Origin: a virus
Virus record (IMG/VR): IMGVR_UViG_3300033145_000777
Span: 17,183 to 81,182 of that record
Length of the DNA stretch: 64,000 nt
Strand: one strand, 5' to 3'
In this document: in pieces, positions 24,723 through 32,271 of the stretch
Layout: each line of letters begins with the position of its first letter
How positions within the stretch are numbered: the first letter of the stretch is position 1
Notes under the pieces: model-generated
What the model saw: the letters and a program-made list of their open reading frames with translations, nothing else
What the model was told of the DNA's origin: nothing
Database searches by the model: none
Made by a program: the position numbers and the translations under genes

Positions 24723-25136
24723 TTGACGGTGATAACGTTATCATGGAAACCTGAAACAACCTTTCCTGAGCTTGCTGAGGGCTTGATCAATGAGTTTGAG
24801 AGACAAGCACTCACAAAGGAGGACATATTGTTTGCTTTCATGGCAATTAGATCAGCAGCATCTCGGATAGGATTGGACGTTGCGGGTGACGAAGAAGAGC
24901 CTCCTACGCCAGCAAGACCAGAAGACGCTCCACCACTACCTCATGGAGACGCAAGCACAGTGTTGCTGAAAGCAGCTGAGATAACCATGTCTGCTGTTGG
25001 GATTGTGCAGAACCAGACTGATTGGTTACATGAGAGACAGGAAATTACATCTCAAGCAATCGAGGCGATCAACGCTGACTTAGATTTAATAGCTAACGCA
25101 GTGGTTCAACTTGGAGGTGCTCTCCCTGCAAGATAG
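24723..25136 (+). CDS. Hypothetical protein with Pro-rich linker
   Basis: 137 residues from TTG 24723. A helical N-terminus (ETTFPELAEGLINEFERQ) is joined by an acidic, Pro-rich linker (EEEPPTPARPEDAPP) to a helical C-terminus. No family recognised. It lies between the nuclease and methyltransferase genes. Confidence 0.55.
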   Translation: MTVITLSWKPETTFPELAEGLINEFERQALTKEDILFAFMAIRSAASRIGLDVAGDEEEPPTPARPEDAPPLPHGDASTVLLKAAEITMSAVGIVQNQTDWLHERQEITSQAIEAINADLDLIANAVVQLGGALPAR

Positions 25137-25158
25137 AAATAGAATTAAGGTTCTAAGT

Positions 25159-26139
25159 ATGAACCTATTGAAAGTTTCGGCAGGTGTTGAACCAGACTCT
25201 AGGCTTGTCGCCCTGTTCAAGAACAACCCAAACACAGAATCGGAAGTCAAGGTAAACATCGGTGACTGCGGCGAGCTTACCGTTGTTCACGGTGGGAACA
25301 TCGTGGCTTCAGCTAAGAAAGCTGGAGTGAAAGAGATGTGGGTTGATGTAGAGTTACGGTCAGAGGGTTGGGTTGACTTCAAAATGCTAGTTGGTAAGGC
25401 ATACGATGGAACTGAGCTTGACCAGGAACTTCTACACCCAGACTTCGCTCAATGGCATGTAACTAGGTCAACAGGAAAGAGGCTAAGGGAACTCCTACAG
25501 GACCTTGGTGACATCAACGGGAAAACTATCTTAGTGCAAAACTGTGGAATCGGTTTCTTCTGCCATGAACTCGTGAAACGAGGAGCAACAGTAATCGGCT
25601 TAGACCCGTCTCTACATAAAATCAATGCAGCTAAACACCTCTCCAAGGTCTACGAAATGCCGAAAGACAACCCCACCTTCAAACACGGTAGCCTGTTGAC
25701 TCATGGAACTGAGGACAAGTATTACGCTATTTTCTGGCAAGGTGGATACTGGACTACGTTGTTATCTAAAATAGATAACAGGCTTTTCCCCAACCAGTAC
25801 ATAGCTTTGGATTTGCTTGGAAACTACACAAACAGGCTATACGTTGAGCTAGAGCCAGGGGTACTAAGCAGGGAGATGAGCGACCCCTCGTTACCAGTTA
25901 GGACTTCTAAATGGGAGTCTTGGAAGGTAATATCCATCGCTGATTGGCCGCTTCTCAGGTACTTGAAGAGGGCTGAGGTATCAGCATGGGTGCGTCTTCT
26001 CGAAATTCTACGGCTGAGAAAGCGTGAAGACCTTGATCTAGTTAAGGCTGAGACCTGTTCAAAGTGTGGTAAACCAATGAGGTTCAATCCTTGCGGCGGG
26101 TTTTGGTGGTGCGTCTGTCAACAGGAGAGATCACAATGA
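25159..26139 (+). CDS. SAM-dependent methyltransferase-like protein with C-terminal zinc ribbon
   Basis: 326 residues from ATG 25159, preceded by TTAAGGTT. The central class I Rossmann motif is GKTILVQNCGIGFFCHELVK with the acidic strand GATVIGLDPS, and the C-terminus has CSKCGKPM...CGGFWWCVC, a zinc ribbon. Motif I has Gln-Asn where Asp/Glu-x-Gly is usual, so catalysis is uncertain. No target-recognition domain is evident; the substrate could be DNA, RNA or a glycan. Confidence 0.65.
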   Translation: MNLLKVSAGVEPDSRLVALFKNNPNTESEVKVNIGDCGELTVVHGGNIVASAKKAGVKEMWVDVELRSEGWVDFKMLVGKAYDGTELDQELLHPDFAQWHVTRSTGKRLRELLQDLGDINGKTILVQNCGIGFFCHELVKRGATVIGLDPSLHKINAAKHLSKVYEMPKDNPTFKHGSLLTHGTEDKYYAIFWQGGYWTTLLSKIDNRLFPNQYIALDLLGNYTNRLYVELEPGVLSREMSDPSLPVRTSKWESWKVISIADWPLLRYLKRAEVSAWVRLLEILRLRKREDLDLVKAETCSKCGKPMRFNPCGGFWWCVCQQERSQ

Positions 26140-26519
26140 AAACTCTAGACGACATTAGAGCGAGGATGACGAAGCAAGAGAAGGATGCCGGAGATAGTAT
26201 TATGTGGCAAGCTAGTGGTCATCATCCCCTTTGTATCTACCTTGTAGAGTCCTACACAAAAGGACACGAGGATCAAGTAGACGAACTCACAGAAGAGAAC
26301 GTTATCAAAGAGATGGCGGGCTACATGCCATTCGCGGTTGGTAAAGCAGAAGATGAACGAGGTATCAGTGCAAGTCGTAGCATTTGGAAATACGAACAAT
26401 GGCTATGGGTTCTGGAGGACCCACTCGCTGATGAGATTGGTGACTTCGATGACTACGGCATGACCCATCTTCTAACCATTGCTGAGAAGTACAAACTATC
26501 AACCAAGGATGACCCATGA
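26136..26519 (+). CDS. Hypothetical acidic protein
   Basis: 127 residues. The start at 26136 overlaps the methyltransferase stop (ATGA) and has ACAGGAGAG upstream. Acidic and helical; no recognised motif. Probably translationally coupled to its neighbours. Confidence 0.6.
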   Translation: MKTLDDIRARMTKQEKDAGDSIMWQASGHHPLCIYLVESYTKGHEDQVDELTEENVIKEMAGYMPFAVGKAEDERGISASRSIWKYEQWLWVLEDPLADEIGDFDDYGMTHLLTIAEKYKLSTKDDP

Positions 26520-27073
26520 TGACTGAGATGATTGTTTGCCCATCCAAACTTGGGAACAAGACACGAGAAGAATGTAATGGGTGTCAATGGTGTAGTCTGG
26601 GGGATTGTCCTCCAGGGGCGTACTTTGTAAGGAACGAGGAGGGAGACAGGAAGCTCTTTGAGGATTATCTGTATGATCCCACGAGTATCGCTGATGAAAA
26701 TGGACGCTGGAAGGTTGTGTTCAATGTTAGTGAAATCACTCTAGAGGAGCTGAAGGCGAAACTGGAAGGTATGTTCGGGTTGACTACCTGTAGTCGAGAA
26801 GGACTCTGGATATATGACCTTGATAAACAAGAAGAAGAGACACAGCCAAATTATGACGGGGTGAGTGCTTTTGTTGGGATTCGACGGATGGTTGAAGAAA
26901 GGTTTTCCGAACATGAGATCACAGGAGAAGGAGATTCCAAAGATTGGAAACTATACGCAGACGGCGATCTAGTGGCACATGGTTCAAGAGAGTCTGCGGC
27001 TTTCAGCTGGACACTGATAGCAAAAGAGGTCAAGCAGATATACGATCTCATTAAGGACAAGGAGGTATCCTGA
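26516..27073 (+). CDS. Hypothetical protein with N-terminal Cys cluster
   Basis: 185 residues. CNGCQWCSLGDCPPGAYF near residue 20 suggests a small metal-binding knuckle, followed by mixed alpha/beta sequence. It overlaps the preceding gene by ATGATG and shares one base with the radical SAM gene that follows. No family recognised. Confidence 0.55.
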   Translation: MMTEMIVCPSKLGNKTREECNGCQWCSLGDCPPGAYFVRNEEGDRKLFEDYLYDPTSIADENGRWKVVFNVSEITLEELKAKLEGMFGLTTCSREGLWIYDLDKQEEETQPNYDGVSAFVGIRRMVEERFSEHEITGEGDSKDWKLYADGDLVAHGSRESAAFSWTLIAKEVKQIYDLIKDKEVS

Positions 27074-27858
27074 TGGCAAAAAAGCTCCAGTTGAGGAAAG
27101 CTAAAGGCAGGATGTTCACCACGCCTGACTGGACTTGTACTTTCTGGCAAGGTTGTTCACACCACTGCATCTATTGCTGTTCTATGTTGATGGGTATCGG
27201 TCATAAATTCAGGATGATGGTGGACTTTAGCACCCTCAAGGACTTAGAGGTACGGGACTGTATAATCTACGTGAACAGTGCTCATGACACCTTCAGCAGG
27301 AAGCAGCTGGGAACTGAGAACGTTAACAAAATTCAGCAAGGCACAGATGTTCCCGTTGAGTGGATAAGGGACATGTTCGAATACATTACTAGGCAGGACC
27401 CTAGCATAACTTGGATGTTTGTCACAAAGAACCCCGCCGGGTATCTTGGATGGCTAAAGGAGCTAACTGAATTGAAGGATCGGGTGATCTTGGGTGCAAC
27501 CATTGAAACAAACAGGTCTATGATCATGTACAGTCAAGCTATCAAGCCCCAGGTGAGGGCTTGGGTTCTGCACCACCTATCCCAGAAGCTTGGCTTCAAA
27601 ACCTTGGTAAGCATTGAGCCTATGTTCAAGTTTGACCTTGAACTGTTCTCATCATGGATTAGTAGAATCCATCCAATGGTTGTGGAAATTGGGTTAGATG
27701 GTTGGGAGCATAAGCACAAGAAAAGCTTACCTCAACCTGACTTGGATGACTATCGGCAACTGAAGGAAATGTTAGATAGTATTGGGATCAAGGTGATCGA
27801 GAAGCCTAGTATTGATGCGTGGTTCGTAAGTGAGGCATTAAATAAGGTAACTGGTTGA
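27073..27858 (+). CDS. Radical SAM protein of the DUF5131/phage Gp37-Gp68 type
   Basis: 261 residues. The CSHHCIYC motif follows TTPDWTCTFWQG. WMFVTKNPAGYLGWLKEL and LGATIETNRSM match the DUF5131 pattern, a phage-associated relative of spore photoproduct lyase-type enzymes. The reaction is unknown; nucleic acid chemistry has been suggested for the group by neighbourhood. An AAGGAGG SD precedes the start. Confidence 0.75.
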   Translation: MAKKLQLRKAKGRMFTTPDWTCTFWQGCSHHCIYCCSMLMGIGHKFRMMVDFSTLKDLEVRDCIIYVNSAHDTFSRKQLGTENVNKIQQGTDVPVEWIRDMFEYITRQDPSITWMFVTKNPAGYLGWLKELTELKDRVILGATIETNRSMIMYSQAIKPQVRAWVLHHLSQKLGFKTLVSIEPMFKFDLELFSSWISRIHPMVVEIGLDGWEHKHKKSLPQPDLDDYRQLKEMLDSIGIKVIEKPSIDAWFVSEALNKVTG

Positions 27859-27865
27859 ATAGATA

Positions 27866-28075
27866 ATGCCTAGATCATTGAACCACAAAATCAACTGTAA
27901 GATTCAGAAGTACAGGCTACATAGAAACCCAGAGATGTACTGCAGGAGGTCTCCAACTGGTATCAGAAACACTGGTGTAAAGAAGTGCATCGGTTGTCCT
28001 ATGGCTACTGTTGACACTAAATATGGGACTACTCCATATTTTAGCATAAAACAGTTGAAGGGTCTTAAGACCTGA
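27866..28075 (+). CDS. Small basic Cys-containing protein
   Basis: 69 residues, strongly basic, with Cys in NCKIQKYR, MYCRR and KKCIGCPM. It may bind metal or nucleic acid. Separated from the radical SAM gene by 7 nt, so it is probably in the same operon. Confidence 0.55.
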   Translation: MPRSLNHKINCKIQKYRLHRNPEMYCRRSPTGIRNTGVKKCIGCPMATVDTKYGTTPYFSIKQLKGLKT

Positions 28076-28078
28076 ATA

Positions 28079-28129
28079 TTTCATCCATAAAATTTTTATA
28101 AGCCTAAAGGTTAGATGTATTGACCCAAA
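28079..28129 (+). promoter_or_regulatory. Near-leaderless promoter, copy 3
   Basis: TTCATCCATAAAATTTTTATAAG with TTGACCCAAA directly before ATG 28130. It is the most diverged TATA core of the family. Confidence 0.75.
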
Positions 28130-28294
28130 ATGGAACCCCAAGTAACAGCAACCTGTGAGGCTATAGACTGTCATAAGAATACAGACGGAAAATGTACAAC
28201 CACGCCTCACATTAACGCTAAAGGAATCTGCGTCTCCTTGCTGACAAGCATGGGATCCATTCGAGAAGCCTTCCCAGAAATGGATTTGTCTTAA
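28130..28294 (+). CDS. Small Cys-rich protein
   Basis: 54 residues with four Cys (TCEAIDCHKN, KCTTTP, ICVSL), a probable zinc-binding microprotein. The start is supported by the shared promoter context. No family recognised. Confidence 0.6.
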   Translation: MEPQVTATCEAIDCHKNTDGKCTTTPHINAKGICVSLLTSMGSIREAFPEMDLS

Positions 28295-28295
28295 A

Positions 28296-28439
28296 ATGTG
28301 TTCGCAAAAATCATTAGATAAAGTGAAGGCAGTTACTGAGATTCATTACAAAGCTAGAGGTAAAGATGGACGGATGATCCTGCTTGTCCATTCAGTAAGA
28401 AAGCAATGGGCTTCGAAGCTCTACGGGAGTGTACTTTAA
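28296..28439 (+). CDS. Small basic protein
   Basis: 47 residues, MCSQKSLDKVKAVTEIHYK and a basic C-terminus. It starts one base after the preceding stop. Supported only by tight spacing and an open frame. Confidence 0.45.
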   Translation: MCSQKSLDKVKAVTEIHYKARGKDGRMILLVHSVRKQWASKLYGSVL

Positions 28440-28551
28440 GGACCTCAGTTTCTCAGGTTAAGGGGAAGCAGAGGTTGGCTCCAGCGCATTGTTTTCCACG
28501 AATATATATAACTGCATTCCATGATTGTCCTTATTACAAGGAGGGAAATAA
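28440..28551 (+). promoter_or_regulatory. Intergenic region with TATA box and SD-containing leader
   Basis: AATATATATAACTGC at about 28500 could be a TATA box placing transcription start near 28525, and AAGGAGGG lies 8 nt before ATG 28552. Unlike the shared family, this promoter would produce a short leader with a strong SD. Confidence 0.5.
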
Positions 28552-28827
28552 ATGAGTGAATCTTGTTTAGTTCAGAAGGTTGATCTTTTAGGTGTAGCGT
28601 GGCCTGTTTGGGTTTGTAAGAACACTGGAGTAGAGTACGGGACTCCTGAATGTGCTAACGTTATGATTTTTGGTGAGTGTAATCCAAGGGAGCCTGAATA
28701 TTATCATCGTAGGATGAAACTGAAGTACCGGAAAACTCACCCTGATCAGGTTACTATGAATGGTAACAATCTACGTGAGATATTCTGGGGAAATTCACAA
28801 AAAAAAATCGAGGTTGAGCTGAAATGA
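28552..28827 (+). CDS. Hypothetical protein
   Basis: 91 residues with three or four Cys (SCLVQK, VCKNTG, ECANV, GECNP), perhaps metal-binding. A strong SD AAGGAGGG precedes it. It overlaps the next gene by ATGA. Confidence 0.6.
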   Translation: MSESCLVQKVDLLGVAWPVWVCKNTGVEYGTPECANVMIFGECNPREPEYYHRRMKLKYRKTHPDQVTMNGNNLREIFWGNSQKKIEVELK

Positions 28828-28964
28828 GTAACTATGATAAGATGAAAGCCTTCGAGAAAGCCGCTGAGAGAGAAGGATTCAACACTGATCGGGTGTACGA
28901 TAAAGACGTTGGGATAGCTGTAGTCTTCAAGGCTCCTCACACCCATAAAAAGGAGATTAAATAG
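28824..28964 (+). CDS. Small hypothetical protein
   Basis: 46 residues, MSNYDKMKAFEKAAEREGF followed by a beta segment and His/Lys-rich end. Overlap with the preceding stop (ATGA) and an AAAAAGGAG SD for the next gene inside its 3' end support an operon. Confidence 0.55.
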   Translation: MSNYDKMKAFEKAAEREGFNTDRVYDKDVGIAVVFKAPHTHKKEIK

Positions 28965-28965
28965 G

Positions 28966-29340
28966 ATGCCTCATGTGTATGAATGCGCGCGTTGTGGTGG
29001 CCTGATGTTGAACAAGGGAATGACTCTCCACCTCTCCCGCATCCACGGGATCACTGATGACGTCGCAGGGGTAGTTGATGATAGCCTCGACATCAAGATA
29101 GATCACCTAGACGTTCCCTTTGGCTCCGCTGGGTTAACCTATAAACTCGGTTCCGTTGTAGCTAAGTGGATGTTTGAGGTTGGAGGAGATCACTCGACAA
29201 AGTTTATCCGGGGTAACATTATCCTGTATCGGCTGTGGGTGAATGAACGGGTGAGGACGGTCAACAATAGACCAGGGGTTGATGTGAGGGCTCCAACATA
29301 CCTAGAGAACTACCTAAAAAATGAGGGGAAAATGGAATGA
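28966..29340 (+). CDS. Hypothetical protein with N-terminal C2H2 finger
   Basis: 124 residues. CARCGGLMLNKGMTLHLSRIH is a classic C2H2 zinc-finger spacing at the N-terminus, followed by an alpha/beta domain without recognised motifs. Probably binds nucleic acid. It overlaps the metallopeptidase-like gene by ATGA. Confidence 0.65.
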   Translation: MPHVYECARCGGLMLNKGMTLHLSRIHGITDDVAGVVDDSLDIKIDHLDVPFGSAGLTYKLGSVVAKWMFEVGGDHSTKFIRGNIILYRLWVNERVRTVNNRPGVDVRAPTYLENYLKNEGKME

Positions 29341-29717
29341 AACAAAAAATTAATCTCGGTCACATTGTTAAAGCTATAAATCGACCACTAATCATCATCC
29401 CGACTACTGACCCACATCCTCAACATGGTTGGCGTTCATGGGTAGAAATGGAAAATCCATCTGTGATTCATCTTGGAGACCCTAGTGATTTAGCCCATGA
29501 ATTAGTACATGTACTGCATTTTTCATTGGGTTGGGACTATGATAAAGCCTCAGAAATCATCGGAGTCTCATTTGAAGATGCACACAGAGCCTTTTTTGGA
29601 GAAAACGAGGAAATGGGTGAGGATGAAGAGGATTTCGCGGAAATGATGGCTCCCTATTTCGCAGAATCTATAATAAACGACCAAAACATGAGGGGAAAAT
29701 GGAACAATGACACTTGA
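29337..29717 (+). CDS. HExxH zincin-like metallopeptidase domain protein
   Basis: 126 residues. DLAHELVHVLHFSLG contains the zincin HExxH motif with a downstream His, and an acidic C-terminal tail. It is a minimal domain without a signal peptide, so any action would be intracellular. The third zinc ligand cannot be assigned with confidence. Confidence 0.65.
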   Translation: MKQKINLGHIVKAINRPLIIIPTTDPHPQHGWRSWVEMENPSVIHLGDPSDLAHELVHVLHFSLGWDYDKASEIIGVSFEDAHRAFFGENEEMGEDEEDFAEMMAPYFAESIINDQNMRGKWNNDT

Positions 29718-30030
29718 ACAAGATTGGATAAGAGTAAAGGAAGCCTTTCTTAAACTAAGAAATGATAGTTGGGCTCCTAAGATGTTTCTTTTCGCAAGAA
29801 TAGAACACATGAGGAAGGCCAATAATAAGGGAATAGATTTCGCTATTAGAAGATTAAAGGCATCGGATGAATACAGGGGTAGAATAAAACTGTACGGTGG
29901 TCCATCAGGGTCTTATCCTCGTTATCCATTACGGTGTTATACTCCTTTAGTTAAAATGGAGCAAGTTTTTTCATTGATCGGTATTCCAGAACTTAATATC
30001 CGTAAAAATGGAGGTACTAAGGTAAAATGA
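29707..30030 (+). CDS. Hypothetical basic protein
   Basis: 107 residues, basic and helical, with KLRNDSWAPKMFLFARIEHM. The start overlaps the upstream gene by 11 nt and its end overlaps the next by ATGA. No family recognised. Confidence 0.6.
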   Translation: MTLEQDWIRVKEAFLKLRNDSWAPKMFLFARIEHMRKANNKGIDFAIRRLKASDEYRGRIKLYGGPSGSYPRYPLRCYTPLVKMEQVFSLIGIPELNIRKNGGTKVK

Positions 30031-30290
30031 AACAGATGGATTTAATGGGTAAAGAGATGCCGGAGGAACTTACAAGAGATGGTCCTACTCCAAATGTGAT
30101 CCTTCACGTTATAATTCCTGAGATGTGGTGTGAAGGAGATCTTACGCCTCATGGTAAAGTACCTTTGCCGTGTGATAAACCAAAGAACTTTGGTGAGGAT
30201 GGTCAGTGTCGAGAATGTTATCTCGAATACTTGGAAGATCCTGAACGAGAGGATGATATGTACTGCACATCCATTAAAGGAGAGTGTTGA
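30027..30290 (+). CDS. Hypothetical Cys-containing protein
   Basis: 87 residues with six Cys (MWCEGD, LPCDKP, QCRECY, YCTS, EC), probably metal-binding. Start overlaps the previous stop. No family recognised. Confidence 0.6.
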   Translation: MKQMDLMGKEMPEELTRDGPTPNVILHVIIPEMWCEGDLTPHGKVPLPCDKPKNFGEDGQCRECYLEYLEDPEREDDMYCTSIKGEC

Positions 30291-30293
30291 CGG

Positions 30294-30455
30294 ATAAATA
30301 GAATTGAAGAACTGAAATCAAACCTTGACCTGGTTAACCAAAAACTTAGGAATAATCTATCACCTCAACAAAAATCAAGATTGATGAAAGGAAAATATAG
30401 GTTGAAAGGGAGAATCGCAGAGGCAGAATACAACCTAAAAAGGGAGAGTAGTTAG
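30294..30455 (+). CDS. Small coiled-coil protein, possible ATA start
   Basis: 53 residues, helical (RIEELKSNLDLVNQKLRNN...). The frame has a stop immediately upstream and no ATG, GTG or TTG near its start; AAAGGAGAG lies at the right distance before ATA 30294. The frame and spacing look real but the start codon is uncertain. Confidence 0.45.
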   Translation: MNRIEELKSNLDLVNQKLRNNLSPQQKSRLMKGKYRLKGRIAEAEYNLKRESS

Positions 30456-30599
30456 GTGAAAAAAACTAGAGCTGGACCACCCAAATGTGAAGTATGCGGG
30501 TCAATAATGGAGGCTTGGACAAGGAAATACACGAAGGATAATAGCCTTCTATGGGTATGTCCCAAGTTCTGTAACGTCCAGAAAAACGGAGGCACTTAA
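30456..30599 (+). CDS. Small zinc-ribbon protein
   Basis: 47 residues from GTG 30456. CEVCGSIM and CPKFCNV give a CxxC...CxxxC zinc ribbon. An AAAAAGGGAG SD lies upstream, and the gene abuts its neighbours. Confidence 0.6.
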   Translation: MKKTRAGPPKCEVCGSIMEAWTRKYTKDNSLLWVCPKFCNVQKNGGT

Positions 30600-30743
30600 G
30601 TGATTATTCCAAAAGAAATCCATGAAGCTACATGCAAACGAATTACCAGAGAGTTCCTTGAAAAAAATCACCCAAACTTGATGAAAGCTCTTGATAAGAT
30701 CGGTAAATCTGACCATAAAAGGGAGAGAACTTATGTAAAATGA
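30600..30743 (+). CDS. Small hypothetical protein
   Basis: 47 residues from GTG 30600, immediately after the preceding stop, ending in an ATGA overlap with the PP-loop gene. Basic and helical. Supported by the overlaps; no family recognised. Confidence 0.5.
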   Translation: MIIPKEIHEATCKRITREFLEKNHPNLMKALDKIGKSDHKRERTYVK

Positions 30744-31480
30744 ATTACTTTCAACCATACGGTGCAGGGGTAGACAGTAAAGCATTAAAAATAATCATAC
30801 TTAATCAAGATAACTTTGATACACCCGATTATCTAAACAATCCAATAGAATCTGTATTCGTAGACCCAGGAGCAGAGATGCCGGGAACAGTTGAGGATGT
30901 TCACGCTATGAATGAAAAGGACTGGAATATACGGATATTGAAACCAGATAACAAGGGATTCGATAACATTTACGATTTTTATTGGGCTGAAAAAATGGTT
31001 CCAATGTATAAGTTCCGTAGTTGCACCCATAAATTCAAACAACGACCACAGAGGAAATACTATAAGCAGTTTGAACCTTATACGCTTTTCATCGGGTTTG
31101 ACTACTCGGAACGTCATAGGGTTATTGAGGAATCAAAGCTCAAGAAGGAGTTTTATAAGTATCCACTTGTTGATATGAAAATCACTAGGAAACGGTCAAA
31201 AAAGATTATTGAGGAATATGGAGAAACCGTGCCTCCTAAATCGGGGTGCTTTTTCTGTATCTATCAGAGCCGTGAATCTTGGTATGCTTTGATGAGGGAT
31301 TATCCTGTTCTGTTCTGGAAATCAGTGGCCTTGGAGGAAAACTGTGAAAAGATGAATCTCAGGGCGAAAGGAACCTTGAGAGGTCTGTATCCTCCACCAG
31401 CTACTTTTCAAGAAGTTGATATGGGTTGTAGACAATGTATGTTTGGGTTAGATCCAAACATCCGTAAAAGGGGAGAGTAG
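30740..31480 (+). CDS. PP-loop (PAPS reductase/DndC-like) ATP pyrophosphatase-type protein
   Basis: 246 residues. The N-terminus YGAGVDSKAL is a variant SGGxDS PP-loop that binds ATP. VFVDPGAEMPGTVEDVHAM and FRSCTHKFKQRP follow the PAPS-reductase fold, and GCFFCIYQSRESWYALM plus MGCRQCMFG provide paired Cys motifs as in phage members. It may adenylate or reduce a sulfur species or modify a nucleotide. No other DNA phosphorothioation genes are nearby. Confidence 0.75.
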   Translation: MNYFQPYGAGVDSKALKIIILNQDNFDTPDYLNNPIESVFVDPGAEMPGTVEDVHAMNEKDWNIRILKPDNKGFDNIYDFYWAEKMVPMYKFRSCTHKFKQRPQRKYYKQFEPYTLFIGFDYSERHRVIEESKLKKEFYKYPLVDMKITRKRSKKIIEEYGETVPPKSGCFFCIYQSRESWYALMRDYPVLFWKSVALEENCEKMNLRAKGTLRGLYPPPATFQEVDMGCRQCMFGLDPNIRKRGE

Positions 31481-31484
31481 TTAG

Positions 31485-31820
31485 GTGATGCAGGAAATTG
31501 ACCCAAGAGTAGAAGCTCGTATGGATGATCCGAATGCTCCAACACTCAAGTCGAAGTACATTATGAGTCTTGTTGTTATTGCTAAACCTAAGACATGGAT
31601 ATACGCTATCCTGACCAAGGATACTCATGACATCATGGGGAAGGTGAGGTGGTATGGTATGACTTACATCTTTGAACCCAACAATGACCCAAGATATGTT
31701 GACAGGTTCTATGAGAGTTGCTTGAGGGCTATCGCTGACTTTATCCATGACTTGAAGGAAGAAAGAAAAGAAGCCAAGAAAAGGAGAGAGATTCGGAGGA
31801 GTAATGATGACATGGTATGA
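31485..31820 (+). CDS. Hypothetical protein
   Basis: 111 residues (GTG 31485 or ATG 31488). A small alpha/beta domain precedes a very basic C-terminal helix (LKEERKEAKKRREIRRS). Possibly nucleic acid-binding. It overlaps the small membrane protein gene. Confidence 0.6.
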   Translation: MMQEIDPRVEARMDDPNAPTLKSKYIMSLVVIAKPKTWIYAILTKDTHDIMGKVRWYGMTYIFEPNNDPRYVDRFYESCLRAIADFIHDLKEERKEAKKRREIRRSNDDMV

Positions 31821-31929
31821 GACAATTTTTTATGCTTGCCTGTATGCTTGGGTTGGGCTTGGGTTTGGTTTCTGGTTGAGGCGTGTCTGGGATTACAATA
31901 AAGAGGAGGAGAAGAACCATGAAAACTGA
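31804..31929 (+). CDS. Single-pass membrane microprotein
   Basis: 41 residues from ATG 31804 (ATG 31807 is possible). One hydrophobic segment, YACLYAWVGLGFGFW, precedes a charged tail. GGAGGAG lies 3 nt before the start, inside the preceding gene. Likely inserted in the host membrane; role unknown. Confidence 0.55.
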   Translation: MMTWYETIFYACLYAWVGLGFGFWLRRVWDYNKEEEKNHEN

Positions 31930-32026
31930 TCGCCTCAAGACACATTCAGACCAATATACCTATCCTAACTCATCGAAACATCAGTTATCAAATCAACCAT
32001 TTTTACTGCTCTATTTAAACAATTAA
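31919..32026 (+). CDS. Possible microprotein
   Basis: 35 residues with AAGAGGAGGAG upstream and an 11-nt overlap with the previous gene. Low-complexity composition; may be spurious. Downstream to 32070 I see only an inverted repeat (AAACC/GGTTT) near 32026-32043. Confidence 0.35.
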   Translation: MKTDRLKTHSDQYTYPNSSKHQLSNQPFLLLYLNN

Positions 32027-32070
32027 ACCGTATTACGGGTTTCACTCAACTATGACCCCCTGAAATCAAA

Positions 32071-32113
32071 GTTCTTATATAATATCATGCATGAATATCA
32101 TGCATATCATACA
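32071..32113 (+). promoter_or_regulatory. TATA box with ATATCATGCAT repeats (probable RHH operator)
   Basis: TTCTTATATAATATC is followed by two direct repeats ATATCATGCAT (32082-32092 and 32095-32105) and a partial third (ATATCAT, 32104-32110). Each full copy contains the palindrome ATGCAT. Repeats overlapping the TATA box and transcription start of a small RHH-like gene suggest autoregulation. Confidence 0.6.
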
Positions 32114-32133
32114 CGTTCCTCATGTGGTTTACT

Positions 32134-32271
32134 ATGGTGAAAACAATTAGAATTGAAAACATTCCCGACATTCTATATGAAAGGCTCGTAGAACTCAAAA
32201 AACAGCATAAAGTTAAGAGGTGGATTGATTTTCTTTGGATAGTAGAGAAAGTGATGGAAAAATACGAGTAA
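32134..32271 (+). CDS. Small RHH-like DNA-binding protein
   Basis: 45 residues, MVKTIRIENIPDILYERLVELKKQHKVKRWIDFLW..., the strand-helix-helix pattern of ribbon-helix-helix regulators. The operator-like repeats just upstream fit self-repression. It overlaps the nuclease gene by 37 nt, an arrangement recalling antitoxin-toxin or regulator-nuclease pairs. Confidence 0.6.
   Translation: MVKTIRIENIPDILYERLVELKKQHKVKRWIDFLWIVEKVMEKYE

Noticed and set aside
29337-29717. Complete secreted metalloprotease
   Set aside because: HExxH is present but there is no signal peptide and the domain is very short, so only a zincin-like domain call is made.
30740-31480. DNA phosphorothioation (Dnd) system
   Set aside because: Only a DndC-like PP-loop protein is present; no DndA/B/D/E genes are nearby.
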